Part shown: piece by piece, positions 43,151 to 52,030 of the stretch
Numbering within the stretch: the first letter of the stretch is position 1
Layout of the letters: every line of letters begins with the position of its first letter
Assembly (NCBI GenBank): GCA_903910555.1
Contig: CAIVZZ010000003.1
Location: 124,001 to 188,000, forward strand
Direction: 5' to 3'
Source of the DNA: an uncultured Gemmatimonadota bacterium
Lineage (GTDB): Bacteria > Gemmatimonadota > Gemmatimonadetes > Gemmatimonadales > Gemmatimonadaceae
Length of the DNA stretch: 64,000 nt
The notes under the pieces: model-generated
The model's input: the letters and a program-made list of their open reading frames with translations, nothing else
Database searches by the model: none
What the model was told of the DNA's origin: nothing
Translations under genes and position numbers: made by a program

Positions 43151-44109
43151 GGAATGTCGCCCGAGAGAATCGTCGCGAGTTTCTTGGTGTCGATATTTCC
43201 CCCCGAAATCACGCACACGATTTTGCGCGCGTCGATCTTATTCGCGAGCGCGGCGGCGACTGGCGCCGCGCCCGCGCCCTCCGCCACGACTCGCGCGCGC
43301 TCGACAAGCAGCCGCACGGCGTCCGCGACCTGGCGCAGCGATGCCGTGACCGATCCGGCGAGAACTTCTTTCGCGAGCGGCCAGATATCATCGAGCACGC
43401 TCTTGCCCCCGATGCCGTCTACAAAGCTCGCCGTGTAGTCGATCGTCGTCGCGTGGCCGGCGGCGAGCGACGCGGCGAACGGCGCGCGTCCTTCGAGCTC
43501 GCTCGCATACACGCGGGCGGTTGGCCGCAGTGCCCGAACGGCACACGCAATACCGCACGCGAGCCCGCCGCTTCCATATGGCACGAGAACGGCGTCGACC
43601 TCCGGAAGATCTTCAACGATCTCGAGGCCGATCGTACCGTTTCCCGCCATGACCATCGGATCTGCACCCGGATGGATGAACGTACCTCGTTCGCCGGGTA
43701 CCGCATGATCGAGAATCGCGCTCCACCAATCGGCAAACGGAATGAGGCGGACGCTCGCGCCGAGTCGCTCGATCGCTTCGATCTTGGTGCGCGGAGCGTG
43801 ATCCGGCGCGATCACTCTGCATGGCACGCCGAGTTCGCGCGCGGCCCACGCGAGTCCCTGCGCCATGTTGCCCGCGCTCGCGGTGTAGACGCCATCCGCC
43901 ATCTTTTCGGGCGGCAACGCGCGCATCGCGTTGAGCGCGCCGCGCAACTTGAACGAACCGATCGGTTGAAGAGTCTCAAGCTTCAGGTAGATCTCCGCCG
44001 GCGCGTCGACCTGCAGCCGCACGAGAGGCGTTCGGACCGCGGTACCGGCAATCCGGCCGCGAGCGGCCTCAAGTTCAGCGAGGGAGATGGGGGCGATCGG
44101 TATGCGCAC
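43147..44109 (-). CDS. PLP-dependent threonine/serine dehydratase or racemase
   Basis: A fold-type II enzyme of about 320 residues. The lysine motif is QPIGSFKLRGALNAM; the phosphate-binding glycine loop is VPYGSGGLACGIA. ASAGNMAQGLAWAA and KIVCVISGGNID also fit threonine deaminase/serine racemase. GTG 44109 has GAAGG 5 nt upstream and is preferred; TTG 44130 in frame is possible. There is no ACT domain, so it is the short catabolic or racemase form. It makes 2-oxobutyrate or pyruvate. Coupled to ctaA by a 4-nt overlap. Confidence 0.92.
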   Translation of the reverse strand: MRIPIAPISLAELEAARGRIAGTAVRTPLVRLQVDAPAEIYLKLETLQPIGSFKLRGALNAMRALPPEKMADGVYTASAGNMAQGLAWAARELGVPCRVIAPDHAPRTKIEAIERLGASVRLIPFADWWSAILDHAVPGERGTFIHPGADPMVMAGNGTIGLEIVEDLPEVDAVLVPYGSGGLACGIACAVRALRPTARVYASELEGRAPFAASLAAGHATTIDYTASFVDGIGGKSVLDDIWPLAKEVLAGSVTASLRQVADAVRLLVERARVVAEGAGAAPVAAALANKIDARKIVCVISGGNIDTKKLATILSGDIP

Positions 44110-44201
44110 TAGAGCCTTCGAAGCTGTCAAGAGTCTGTAAACCGAAATGATTGCCCGAGGTACTCAACAAACAGGGCCCCGGGAGTGTTAATAGATGGTG
44201 C

Positions 44202-44240
44202 GGTGCAGGCGCTAATCAAACCCTTCACCGAGCCTGCACC
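44202..44240. promoter_or_regulatory. Leader hairpin ahead of the Bat-like operon
   Basis: GGTGCAGGC (44202-44210) pairs perfectly with GCCTGCACC (44232-44240), loop 21 nt, in the 174-nt gap before the first gene of the plus-strand operon. No T-run follows. It may be a leader structure; function not shown. Confidence 0.35.
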
Positions 44241-44283
44241 CGCCCGGCACCACCCGCGCCGCCTTTACAATCTCATCCATCTG

Positions 44284-46620
44284 ATGGCGAATCCGCTCGG
44301 CGCACTGTTCGCGTTCTTCTTCAAGTACCGGCCGGCGGTCTTCGAGCAGGGGGACTTCACCTTTGGTGCGCCCGCGCCGATCGCGGTGCTCTTGCTGGTC
44401 GGTGCCGCGATCGCGGTGCCGGCCGTGCTGAGCTATCAGCGAGTCCGTGGGAAGAGCTCCGTGCGCGACCGCTGGATTCTTCGCGGCCTGCGGATCGCCG
44501 CGCTGGCCGTATTGATTGTCTGCCTGCTCCGCCCGATGCTGTTGCTCAATGCAGCGGTGCCGCAGCGCAATTTCGTCGGCGTGCTGATCGACGATTCGCG
44601 CAGTATGCAGATTGCCGACCGCAGCGGCCGGCAGCGCGCGGACTGGATTCGCGATTCAGTGTCCGCGCCGAACACTGCATTGCTCAAATCGCTCCGCGAG
44701 CGTTTTCAAGTGAAACTGTTTCGCATGGGCGCCACCGCCGAACGCACCGATAGCGTGACCGCACTGCCGTTCGATGCAAACGAAACGAAGCTCGGCGCGT
44801 CGCTCGAAGCGGCGCGTCGCGAACTCGAGATGGTGCCGCTCTCGGGTCTCGTGGTTCTCACAGACGGCGCTGACAACTCCCGCGCGCCGATCGCGGATGA
44901 GCTCTTGTCGCTGCGCGCAAAACAGATTCCTGTGTTCGCGGTGGGCATCGGGTCCGAACGCTTCTCGCGCGACATTGAAGTGCGCAGTGTGCAGGCGCCG
45001 GGCACCGTGCTGAAAGGGGGCACGCTCGTTGCCGACGTGCTCATCCGGCAGCGCGGCTTCAATGCGGCGAAAGTTCCGCTGATGGTCGAGGATGACGGGC
45101 GTTTAATCGGCCAGACCGAAATCTCGCTGCCGCCAGACGGCGACGTGGCGCCCGTGCGAGTCGAAGTGAAGATGTCGACGGCGGGCGCGCGCGTACTCAC
45201 ATTTCGAATTCCGCTTCAGAGCGGCGAACAGGTCACGCAGAATAACGCGCAGCAAGCCCTGGTCCGTGTGCGCGATGGCCGCGAGAAGATTCTGTACATC
45301 GAAGGCGAGCCGCGTTACGAAATGCGCTTTGTGCGCGCCGCCGTTGAAGCAGACTCGAATCTTCAGCTCGTCGCGCTCCAGCGAACCGCGGACCGGAAGT
45401 TTCTCCGGCTGAATGTGGACGGGCCCGAAGAACTCGCCAACGGTTTTCCGGTCACGCGCAGCGAACTGTATGCGTACCGCGCGATCGTGCTCGGCAGCAT
45501 CGAGGCGAGTTTCTTTTCGCACGCGCAGATGGTGATGCTCGCCGATTTCGTCAGTGTTCGCGGCGGCGGCCTCTTGTTTCTCGGCGGACGAAGATCGTTT
45601 GCAGAAGGCGGATACGCGGGAACTCCGCTGGCCGAGGTCATGCCGGTTGTAGTCGAAGGAAATGCGACGGGCGACAGCGTGTCGTTCATCGCGGATCTCA
45701 CCGCGTCGCTCACACCCGGCGGCGCGTCGCACGCGGTGACGCAGGTCGCGGCCGACGCGGCGAAGTCGGCGGAGCGGTGGAGAACGCTTCCGGCGGTGAC
45801 ATCGGTGAACAGGATTCGCCGTGTGAAGCCTGGTGCGGTCACGCTGATTGATGGAAGAGTGCCCAAGGCGGGGCGCGAGGGCGCGCTCGACGGTCAGCAG
45901 CTGCGCGGATACGAACAGCCTTTGCTCACGTATCAGCGTTTCGGCCGCGGACTCGCGGTCGCTATGCCGATTCAGGATTCGTGGACCTGGGCGTTCGACG
46001 CATCGATTCCCTATGGCGATCCGACCTTTCCGACCCTCTGGCGCCAGTTGCTTCGATTCTTGACGGCCGACGTCCCGGATCGCGTTACGGTGCATGTCGC
46101 CGCGGATCAGGTGAATCCGCACACGCCCGTCGACGTGCGCGCCGAAGTTGTGGACAGTTCATTTTTCAGCGTGAACGATGCTCGCGTTGTGGCGCATGTC
46201 TCCGGGCCGGGCGGACCGCCGCGCGATGTGCCGCTTGAATGGGCGGTCGATCGCGACGGCGAATATCGCGCTTCGTTCACGCCGGACGCACCCGGGATTT
46301 ACGTGGTGCGAGTCGATGCGACGGCGCACGATGGCTCTGTCGCGAGTGACTCGACGTTTGTACGTGTCGCGGATCTCAATGCCGAGTACGTCGACGCCGA
46401 GATGCGCGCGTCGCTGCTGCAGCGCCTCGCGCGCGAAACAGGCGGCCGGTTCTACACGCCCGAGACGGTCGGCACGCTCGCCGCCGATGTTGCCATGAGC
46501 AAGCGCGGCGTGACGGTCGCGAACGAAATGGATCTGTGGGACATGCCGGTGAATCTCCTCCTGCTCGTGACGCTGCTTTCCGCGGAATGGGGATATCGCA
46601 AATTGCGGGGGCTCGCATGA
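44284..46620 (+). CDS. Membrane VWA / class-I-glutamine-amidotransferase-like protein
   Basis: 778 residues from ATG 44284. Two N-terminal helices (PIAVLLLVGAAIAVPAVLSY; LRGLRIAALAVLIVCLLRPM) precede a VWA domain with the MIDAS start VLIDDSRSMQ and LVVLTDGADNSR. After residue ~240 come CARDB/Ig-like strands, then a GATase1-like segment (IVLGSIEASFFSHAQMVML, FLGGRRSFAEGGYAGTPL) without a nucleophile cysteine. A final helix lies at NLLLLVTLLSAEWGY. This layout occurs with BatA/DUF58/MoxR genes. It overlaps the next gene by 4 nt. Role: probably an envelope assembly or stress complex. Confidence 0.88.
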   Translation: MANPLGALFAFFFKYRPAVFEQGDFTFGAPAPIAVLLLVGAAIAVPAVLSYQRVRGKSSVRDRWILRGLRIAALAVLIVCLLRPMLLLNAAVPQRNFVGVLIDDSRSMQIADRSGRQRADWIRDSVSAPNTALLKSLRERFQVKLFRMGATAERTDSVTALPFDANETKLGASLEAARRELEMVPLSGLVVLTDGADNSRAPIADELLSLRAKQIPVFAVGIGSERFSRDIEVRSVQAPGTVLKGGTLVADVLIRQRGFNAAKVPLMVEDDGRLIGQTEISLPPDGDVAPVRVEVKMSTAGARVLTFRIPLQSGEQVTQNNAQQALVRVRDGREKILYIEGEPRYEMRFVRAAVEADSNLQLVALQRTADRKFLRLNVDGPEELANGFPVTRSELYAYRAIVLGSIEASFFSHAQMVMLADFVSVRGGGLLFLGGRRSFAEGGYAGTPLAEVMPVVVEGNATGDSVSFIADLTASLTPGGASHAVTQVAADAAKSAERWRTLPAVTSVNRIRRVKPGAVTLIDGRVPKAGREGALDGQQLRGYEQPLLTYQRFGRGLAVAMPIQDSWTWAFDASIPYGDPTFPTLWRQLLRFLTADVPDRVTVHVAADQVNPHTPVDVRAEVVDSSFFSVNDARVVAHVSGPGGPPRDVPLEWAVDRDGEYRASFTPDAPGIYVVRVDATAHDGSVASDSTFVRVADLNAEYVDAEMRASLLQRLARETGGRFYTPETVGTLAADVAMSKRGVTVANEMDLWDMPVNLLLLVTLLSAEWGYRKLRGLA

Positions 46621-47615
46621 GCGTCGCACGGTCCCTTGTTCTCGCCTGCTGTCTTCTGCCGTCCGCCGTCTGCCGCCTCGAATCACAGACCCGTGTTGTG
46701 ATCGTCAGCGGACTCGGCGGCGAGCCCGCGTTCAGCACCGCGTTCGCGGCCCAGGCCGAAGCGCTGGCCACCGCGCTCCACAATCGCTTCGGCATTCCCG
46801 ACGCGAATATCTCCTGGTATGGAGAGGACAGTGTCGGCCATACGCCTCACTACCGGGGAGAATCGACCAAGCCGAACGTAGAGAAAGCAATCACGAACAT
46901 CGCTGCGCGGGCCGAGCCATCTTCGCAATTTGTGCTGGTGCTCATCGGGCATGGTGCGGGCGACGGCGCCGACACGCGCATCAGTATCCCGGGTCCGGAT
47001 CTCGACGCCCGCGATTTTGCGCGCCTCCTCGCGGCGTTTCCTACGCAACGCGTGGCGTTCATCAACCTGACGAGCGCGAGCGGCGACATGATCGCGACGG
47101 TCGCGGCGGCGAATCGCGTCATCATCACCGCCACAAAAACGGCGTACGAGCGGAACGAGTCGCACTTCGGAGCCTATTTCGTCGACGCCTTCACAAAGGA
47201 CGGCGCCGATACCGACAAAGACGGCCGCGTCTCTCTGCTCGAAGCGTTTCGATATGCGCAGCTCGAAACAAAGCGTTTCTACGATAACGGCAGCTTGATG
47301 CAGAGCGAGCATGCGCAGCTTGCAGACGACGGCACGAAAGAAGGAAGCGCAGCGCCGACGGGGCGCGCAGGCGACGGCGCGCTCGCCCGCCGTTTCTTTC
47401 TCGACGGCGGCAAGGTTGCAACGCTCGCGGCCGGCGGCGATCCCAAACTTGCGACGCTCTATTCCGAAGAGTTTGCGCTGCAGGAGCAGGTTGATCTTAT
47501 ACGTGCGAAAAAGGGACAGCTCGCCGCCGACGCGTACGACGCGGCGCTCGAACCGCTGCTGATCTCACTCGCGCGAAAAGCGCGCGAGATTCGCACGCTG
47601 GAAGGGCGCGAGTGA
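46617..47615 (+). CDS. Exported caspase-like (C13/C14 fold) protein with Cys replaced by Ser
   Basis: 332 residues starting in an ATGA overlap. Signal peptide MSVARSLVLACCLLPS. The fold reads VIVSGLGG..., then LVLIGHGAGDGAD with catalytic-type H112, and VAFINLTSASGDMI where legumain/caspase proteins have CxSG; here the Cys position is S153. ADTDKDGRVSLLEAFRYA (from D198) is a perfect 12-residue EF-hand loop pattern, often seen in this family. It should be periplasmic. It may be a pseudo-protease or use Ser as nucleophile. Genes on both sides overlap by 4 nt, so it belongs to the Bat-like operon. Confidence 0.8.
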   Translation: MSVARSLVLACCLLPSAVCRLESQTRVVIVSGLGGEPAFSTAFAAQAEALATALHNRFGIPDANISWYGEDSVGHTPHYRGESTKPNVEKAITNIAARAEPSSQFVLVLIGHGAGDGADTRISIPGPDLDARDFARLLAAFPTQRVAFINLTSASGDMIATVAAANRVIITATKTAYERNESHFGAYFVDAFTKDGADTDKDGRVSLLEAFRYAQLETKRFYDNGSLMQSEHAQLADDGTKEGSAAPTGRAGDGALARRFFLDGGKVATLAAGGDPKLATLYSEEFALQEQVDLIRAKKGQLAADAYDAALEPLLISLARKAREIRTLEGRE

Positions 47616-50032
47616 ACGCGCGCGCCAGTCTCGCAGTTATCGCCGCGCTCGTTTGCGCGCAGCAGGCGCGCGCGCAGAACGCGCTCGGCGTCGAGCTGCG
47701 CGGTCACGGGAAGATCGCCGCCGCCGAAAGCGCGTTCGTTCGCGGAATTGCGCAGCACGCACCCGACAGCCTTGCGGCGATGGTCAACCTTGCGCGCCTG
47801 CACTACGATCGCGGCGAGCGTGACCTCGCAATGAAGGAGTTCGATCGCTTCATCGATATCTACAACAGCAGTGCGGGGACGCTCACGAGCGCCGAGCTCA
47901 CCGCAGTCGGGATCGCATGCCAGTACCTCGGCCGCGAGAATCCCGAACTCTTCAAGGACGCCCTCAAATCGTTCGACCGGGCGATTCTTCTCGACGGCAC
48001 GAATATCGACGCGAAGCTCGACGTCGGTGAGCTGTTTCTCGAGAAATACAACAGCGCGGATGCGCAGACTGCGTTCGAGGAAGTGCTCACGTCGAATCCG
48101 GCCAGCGCGCGCGCGCTGCTCGGAGAAGCCAAGCGCCGCATTTTCGATTCGCAGCCCGGAGTCGACACGCTGATCACTCGCGCGCTCGCCGTCGATCCGA
48201 ATTTCGTCGAGGCACGCGTCCTGCGGGCGCAGCTGCTGCTCGAGATCGAGGAACCGGCGCTTGCGCAGAAAGAGGCGGAGCGCGCGCTCGCGATTGACCC
48301 GGCCTCGTCGGACGCGCTCGCTGTGCTCGCAGCGGCACGCTACGTGACGGGTGACACAAAAGGCTACGAGGAAATCCGTCAGCGTGCGCTCGCGCTCAAT
48401 CCGGCCAACGCCGAGTTCTATGTGGCGATGTCGACGGCGGCGAGCAGGATTCGTCTGTATGCCGTCGCGGCGTCATTCGCAACGCAGGGCATCGCCGCGG
48501 ATCCGATGAGTTGGGAAGCGCACGGATTACTCGGGATGAACCTGCTGCGCCTCGGAAAGATGACCGAAGGGCGCCAGGCCCTGGAGGCCTCGTTCAAGGG
48601 TGATCCATACAACGTCTGGATCAAGAACACGCTCGATTTGCTCGACACGTTCGGCAACTACGACGATGTGACCGAGGGGAAGTTCGACACGATGATCGAG
48701 AAGAGTGAGTCTGCGCTCTTCTCGATCTACCTGCGCGACCTCGCTGAGCGCGCGTACTCGACATTCCAACAGCACTATCAATTTTCACCCGCGCCGCCGA
48801 TTCGCATCGAGGTATACAAGAGCCACACGGATTTCTCGGTGCGGACCGTTGGGCTTGGGGGGCTTGGCGCGCTCGGTGTGAGCTTCGGTACGACGCTCGC
48901 GTTCGACTCGCCGGCGGCGAAAGATGCGGGCCCGTTCAACTGGGGCTCCACCGTTTGGCACGAGCTCGCGCACACATTCACGCTTGGCCTGACCGATCAG
49001 CATGTGCCGCGCTGGTTTTCCGAAGGGCTGTCCGTGTACGAAGAACACCATGCGCGGGCCGGCTGGGGCTCGAACGTCTCGGTCGAGTTTCTCGACGCGT
49101 ATGCGGCGGGGAAGCTCGTGCCGGTGAGCCGGATGAACGATGGCTTCATGCGTCCCGCGTATCCGGAGCAGGTGATTCTCTCGTACCATCAGGCGTCCGT
49201 CGTGTGCGATCTGATCGCGCGCGATTACGGAGAGAAGGCGATTCTTCAGATGCTGCTCGAGTACAAAGCCGGGCGTACCACGCCGGAAGTGTTTCAGAAA
49301 GTCTTGGGAATGGACCCAAAGGCGTTCGATAAAAAATTCGACGCATACATGCGCGAGCGATATGCGCCGCCGCTTGCCGCGCTGAAAGACTCGCTGAAGG
49401 CCGGCAGCGAGACACCTCCGGCAGACTTGCTGGCGCAGGCCAACGCGTCGCCGCAGAGCTATCGCATTCAGATGCTCGCCGCGGTCGTATTAGCGAAGGC
49501 GGGGCAGACGGACACGGCGATCAAACTGCTCGAGCGCGCGCGTTCGCTCTTTCCAGAGTACGGCGGCGGCGACGGACCGTACGCGGGGCTCGCCCAGCTC
49601 TATGCGGCCAAGGGAGATTCGAAAAAAGCCGCGGATGCACTTTCGCAGTACGTGCTGCACAACGAGACGGACTATCCGGCGCATCTCGAGCTTGCTCGTT
49701 TACGCACGGTCTCCGGCGACAGCGCGGGCGCCGCCGACGCGCTCGATCGCGCGCTGTACATCAATCCGTATGACATCGCGCTGCATCAGCAGCTCGCCGG
49801 TTTATACAGCGGCCTTCACGACAAGGTGAAAACTGTCCGCGAGCGTCGCGCGGTTATCGCGCTGGGGCCTGCGGACAAATCAGAGGCGTATTACCAGGTC
49901 GCGCTGGCGTATCACGACGCGGACGACGATCCGTCCGCGCGGAAGGCGATCCTGCGGTCGCTTGAAGAAGCGCCGAACTACGCGCGTGCGCAGGAGCTGC
50001 TGCTGCAGATCATCGATGGAAAAAAACCTTAA
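47612..50032 (+). CDS. TPR protein with MA-clan metallopeptidase domain
   Basis: 806 residues from GTG 47612 (GTGA overlap). Signal peptide, cleavage after QARAQ. TPR repeats fill residues ~25-370 and ~620-800 (AALDRALYINPYDIALHQQL-type units). Between them is a zinc peptidase domain: H450-E451-L-A-H454 (VWHELAHTFTLGL) and E471 in WFSEGLSVYEE, the three ligands of gluzincins. The domain looks active. It probably clips or binds an envelope substrate for the MoxR complex. Related TPR proteins are standard members of Bat operons (BatE), but the peptidase insertion is unusual. Confidence 0.88.
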   Translation: MNARASLAVIAALVCAQQARAQNALGVELRGHGKIAAAESAFVRGIAQHAPDSLAAMVNLARLHYDRGERDLAMKEFDRFIDIYNSSAGTLTSAELTAVGIACQYLGRENPELFKDALKSFDRAILLDGTNIDAKLDVGELFLEKYNSADAQTAFEEVLTSNPASARALLGEAKRRIFDSQPGVDTLITRALAVDPNFVEARVLRAQLLLEIEEPALAQKEAERALAIDPASSDALAVLAAARYVTGDTKGYEEIRQRALALNPANAEFYVAMSTAASRIRLYAVAASFATQGIAADPMSWEAHGLLGMNLLRLGKMTEGRQALEASFKGDPYNVWIKNTLDLLDTFGNYDDVTEGKFDTMIEKSESALFSIYLRDLAERAYSTFQQHYQFSPAPPIRIEVYKSHTDFSVRTVGLGGLGALGVSFGTTLAFDSPAAKDAGPFNWGSTVWHELAHTFTLGLTDQHVPRWFSEGLSVYEEHHARAGWGSNVSVEFLDAYAAGKLVPVSRMNDGFMRPAYPEQVILSYHQASVVCDLIARDYGEKAILQMLLEYKAGRTTPEVFQKVLGMDPKAFDKKFDAYMRERYAPPLAALKDSLKAGSETPPADLLAQANASPQSYRIQMLAAVVLAKAGQTDTAIKLLERARSLFPEYGGGDGPYAGLAQLYAAKGDSKKAADALSQYVLHNETDYPAHLELARLRTVSGDSAGAADALDRALYINPYDIALHQQLAGLYSGLHDKVKTVRERRAVIALGPADKSEAYYQVALAYHDADDDPSARKAILRSLEEAPNYARAQELLLQIIDGKKP

Positions 50033-50045
50033 CAGGAAATCCCCC

Positions 50046-51077
50046 GTGGCTGCGAACGTTACAAGCCCTGCGCTCGAGTCTTCCGATGATATCGCCCACG
50101 CCGACCGCCTTAAGGCCGGCTGCGACCTGATTCGTGCGGAACTGCGCAAACTGATCGTCGGTCAGGACAACGTCGTCGAGTTGATCCTGCTCTCGATTCT
50201 GACGGGCGGCAACAGTCTGGTGATCGGCGTGCCGGGTCTGGCGAAGACCCTTTTGATCAACACGTTCGCGAAGGCGCTCGATCTCAAGTTCTCGCGAATT
50301 CAGTTCACGCCGGATTTGATGCCCAGTGACATCACCGGCACGGAGATCATTCAGGACGATCCAAATAGCGGAACGCGGAGGATGGTATTCGTGCCCGGGC
50401 CGATTTTTGCGAACATCGTTCTGGCGGACGAAATCAACCGAACGCCGCCCAAGACGCAGGCGGCGCTGCTCGAAGCAATGCAGGAGCACCGGGTGACGGT
50501 GCAGGGGCAGACGTACACGCTGAAGGAACCGTTCTTCGTGTTCGCGACGCAGAACCCGATCGAACTGGAGGGAACGTATCCGCTCCCCGAGGCGCAGCTC
50601 GACCGTTTCATGTTCGAGATCGTGATCGACTATCTCACGGAGAATCAGGAAGTCGAAGTGGTGATGTCGACGACCTCGGTGCAGAAACACGAATTCAAGC
50701 ATGCGGTGACCGGTGCGGATATTGCCGGGTTCCAGCAGCTCGTGCGCCGGGTGCCGGTCGCGGATGCCGTTGCGCGCTACGCCGTGAATCTCGCGCGGAC
50801 GAGCCGTCCCGGACCGAACGCGCCGGATTTTGTTAAGCAGTGGGTCTCGTACGGCGCGAGCGTTCGCGCGCCGCAGCACCTGCTGCTCGGCGGAAAAGCG
50901 CGCGCGCTGATGCAGGGACGCTATCACGTGAGCTTTGACGACATTCGCGCGCTGGCAAAGCCCGTGCTGCGCCATCGCGTGCTGCTCAACTTCCACGCAG
51001 AGTCCGAGCGTGTGACGTCGGATCAGGTGATCGACAAACTGCTCGAAGCCGTTCCCGTGCCGCGGTCGGGCATGTGA
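50046..51077 (+). CDS. MoxR-family AAA+ ATPase
   Basis: 343 residues. AGGA 8 nt before GTG 50046 makes this the preferred start; ATG 50016 in frame would overlap the TPR gene. Walker A is GVPGLAKTLL, Walker B is IVLADEINR, sensor 1 is FATQNPIELEGTYPLPEAQLDRFM. The C-terminal lid follows. MoxR ATPases work as chaperones with VWA and DUF58 proteins to mature or insert metal into envelope enzymes. The DUF58 gene follows with a 4-nt overlap. Confidence 0.97.
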   Translation: MAANVTSPALESSDDIAHADRLKAGCDLIRAELRKLIVGQDNVVELILLSILTGGNSLVIGVPGLAKTLLINTFAKALDLKFSRIQFTPDLMPSDITGTEIIQDDPNSGTRRMVFVPGPIFANIVLADEINRTPPKTQAALLEAMQEHRVTVQGQTYTLKEPFFVFATQNPIELEGTYPLPEAQLDRFMFEIVIDYLTENQEVEVVMSTTSVQKHEFKHAVTGADIAGFQQLVRRVPVADAVARYAVNLARTSRPGPNAPDFVKQWVSYGASVRAPQHLLLGGKARALMQGRYHVSFDDIRALAKPVLRHRVLLNFHAESERVTSDQVIDKLLEAVPVPRSGM

Positions 51078-52021
51078 ACGCGGAGAGTCTCCTCGATCCA
51101 ACAGTCCTCGCCAGAATCGGCAATCTGGAGCTTTTGGCGCGCACGGTGGTCGACGGTTTCGTGAACGGGTTGCACCGGTCGCCGCATCTCGGGTCGTCCA
51201 CCGATTTTGCGGAGCACCGCTCGTATATGCCGGGCGATGATATCCGCGGAATCGACTGGAAGCTGTACGCCCGCACCGATCGCTACTACGTGAAGCAGTT
51301 CGAGGCGGAGACGAACACGAACTTCATGGTTCTGCTCGACGTGTCGCCGTCGATGCGCTATCGCGGCGCCACAGAAGGCCCGGGGAGCGTGAGCAAACTC
51401 GACTATGGCTGCTACCTCGCCGCCGCGCTCGCGTATTTCTCGAGCACGCAGCGCGATCGTGTCGGACTGGCAACGTTCGATCAGGACATTGTCGAATACG
51501 TGCCGCCGTCTTCGAAGCATCTGCGACTTGTGTTGCATGCGCTGGAACGCACGGCAAAGAGTGCGGCGTCCGAGCCGGAACGCCCGGCGGGCGCACCGTC
51601 GCGTGCCGCGGCGCTCGAGGCGCCGCTGCAGAAGCTCACGGAGTCGCTGCGGCGCCGCAGCATCGTGCTGCTCATCTCCGATTTGTACGAAGAGCCAGAT
51701 GCCGTTCTCTCTGCGCTCGCGAACGTGCGCGGCCGCGGGAACGACATGATCGTCTTTCACCTGCTCGATCGCAACGAGATCGAGTTTCCCTTTGCGGACG
51801 CCACGAACTTCATAGATCTCGAGACGGGCGAACGCATGCCCGTGATTCCGGAATATCTGCGCACGCAGTATCGCGAAGTTGTCGCGCAGCACACGGCGAC
51901 ACTCGGACAAAAGATGCGCGAACAGCGGATCGACTATGCGCTCTTTGATACGTCGAAACCGCTCGACAAAGCGCTGTTCACCTACCTGCTGGCGCGCGAG
52001 CGATTCAGCACGGCGCGCTAA
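51074..52021 (+). CDS. DUF58 protein
   Basis: 315 residues from GTG 51074 (overlap GTGA). The DUF58 core motif is FAEHRSYMPGDDIRGIDWKLYARTD, followed by a VWA-like fold: FMVLLDVSPSMRY (DxSxS) and VLLISDLYEEPD. It is cytoplasmic or membrane-associated and the classical MoxR partner. Nine nt separate it from the BatA-like gene. Confidence 0.96.
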   Translation: MNAESLLDPTVLARIGNLELLARTVVDGFVNGLHRSPHLGSSTDFAEHRSYMPGDDIRGIDWKLYARTDRYYVKQFEAETNTNFMVLLDVSPSMRYRGATEGPGSVSKLDYGCYLAAALAYFSSTQRDRVGLATFDQDIVEYVPPSSKHLRLVLHALERTAKSAASEPERPAGAPSRAAALEAPLQKLTESLRRRSIVLLISDLYEEPDAVLSALANVRGRGNDMIVFHLLDRNEIEFPFADATNFIDLETGERMPVIPEYLRTQYREVVAQHTATLGQKMREQRIDYALFDTSKPLDKALFTYLLARERFSTAR

Positions 52022-52030
52022 CAAGCACAT

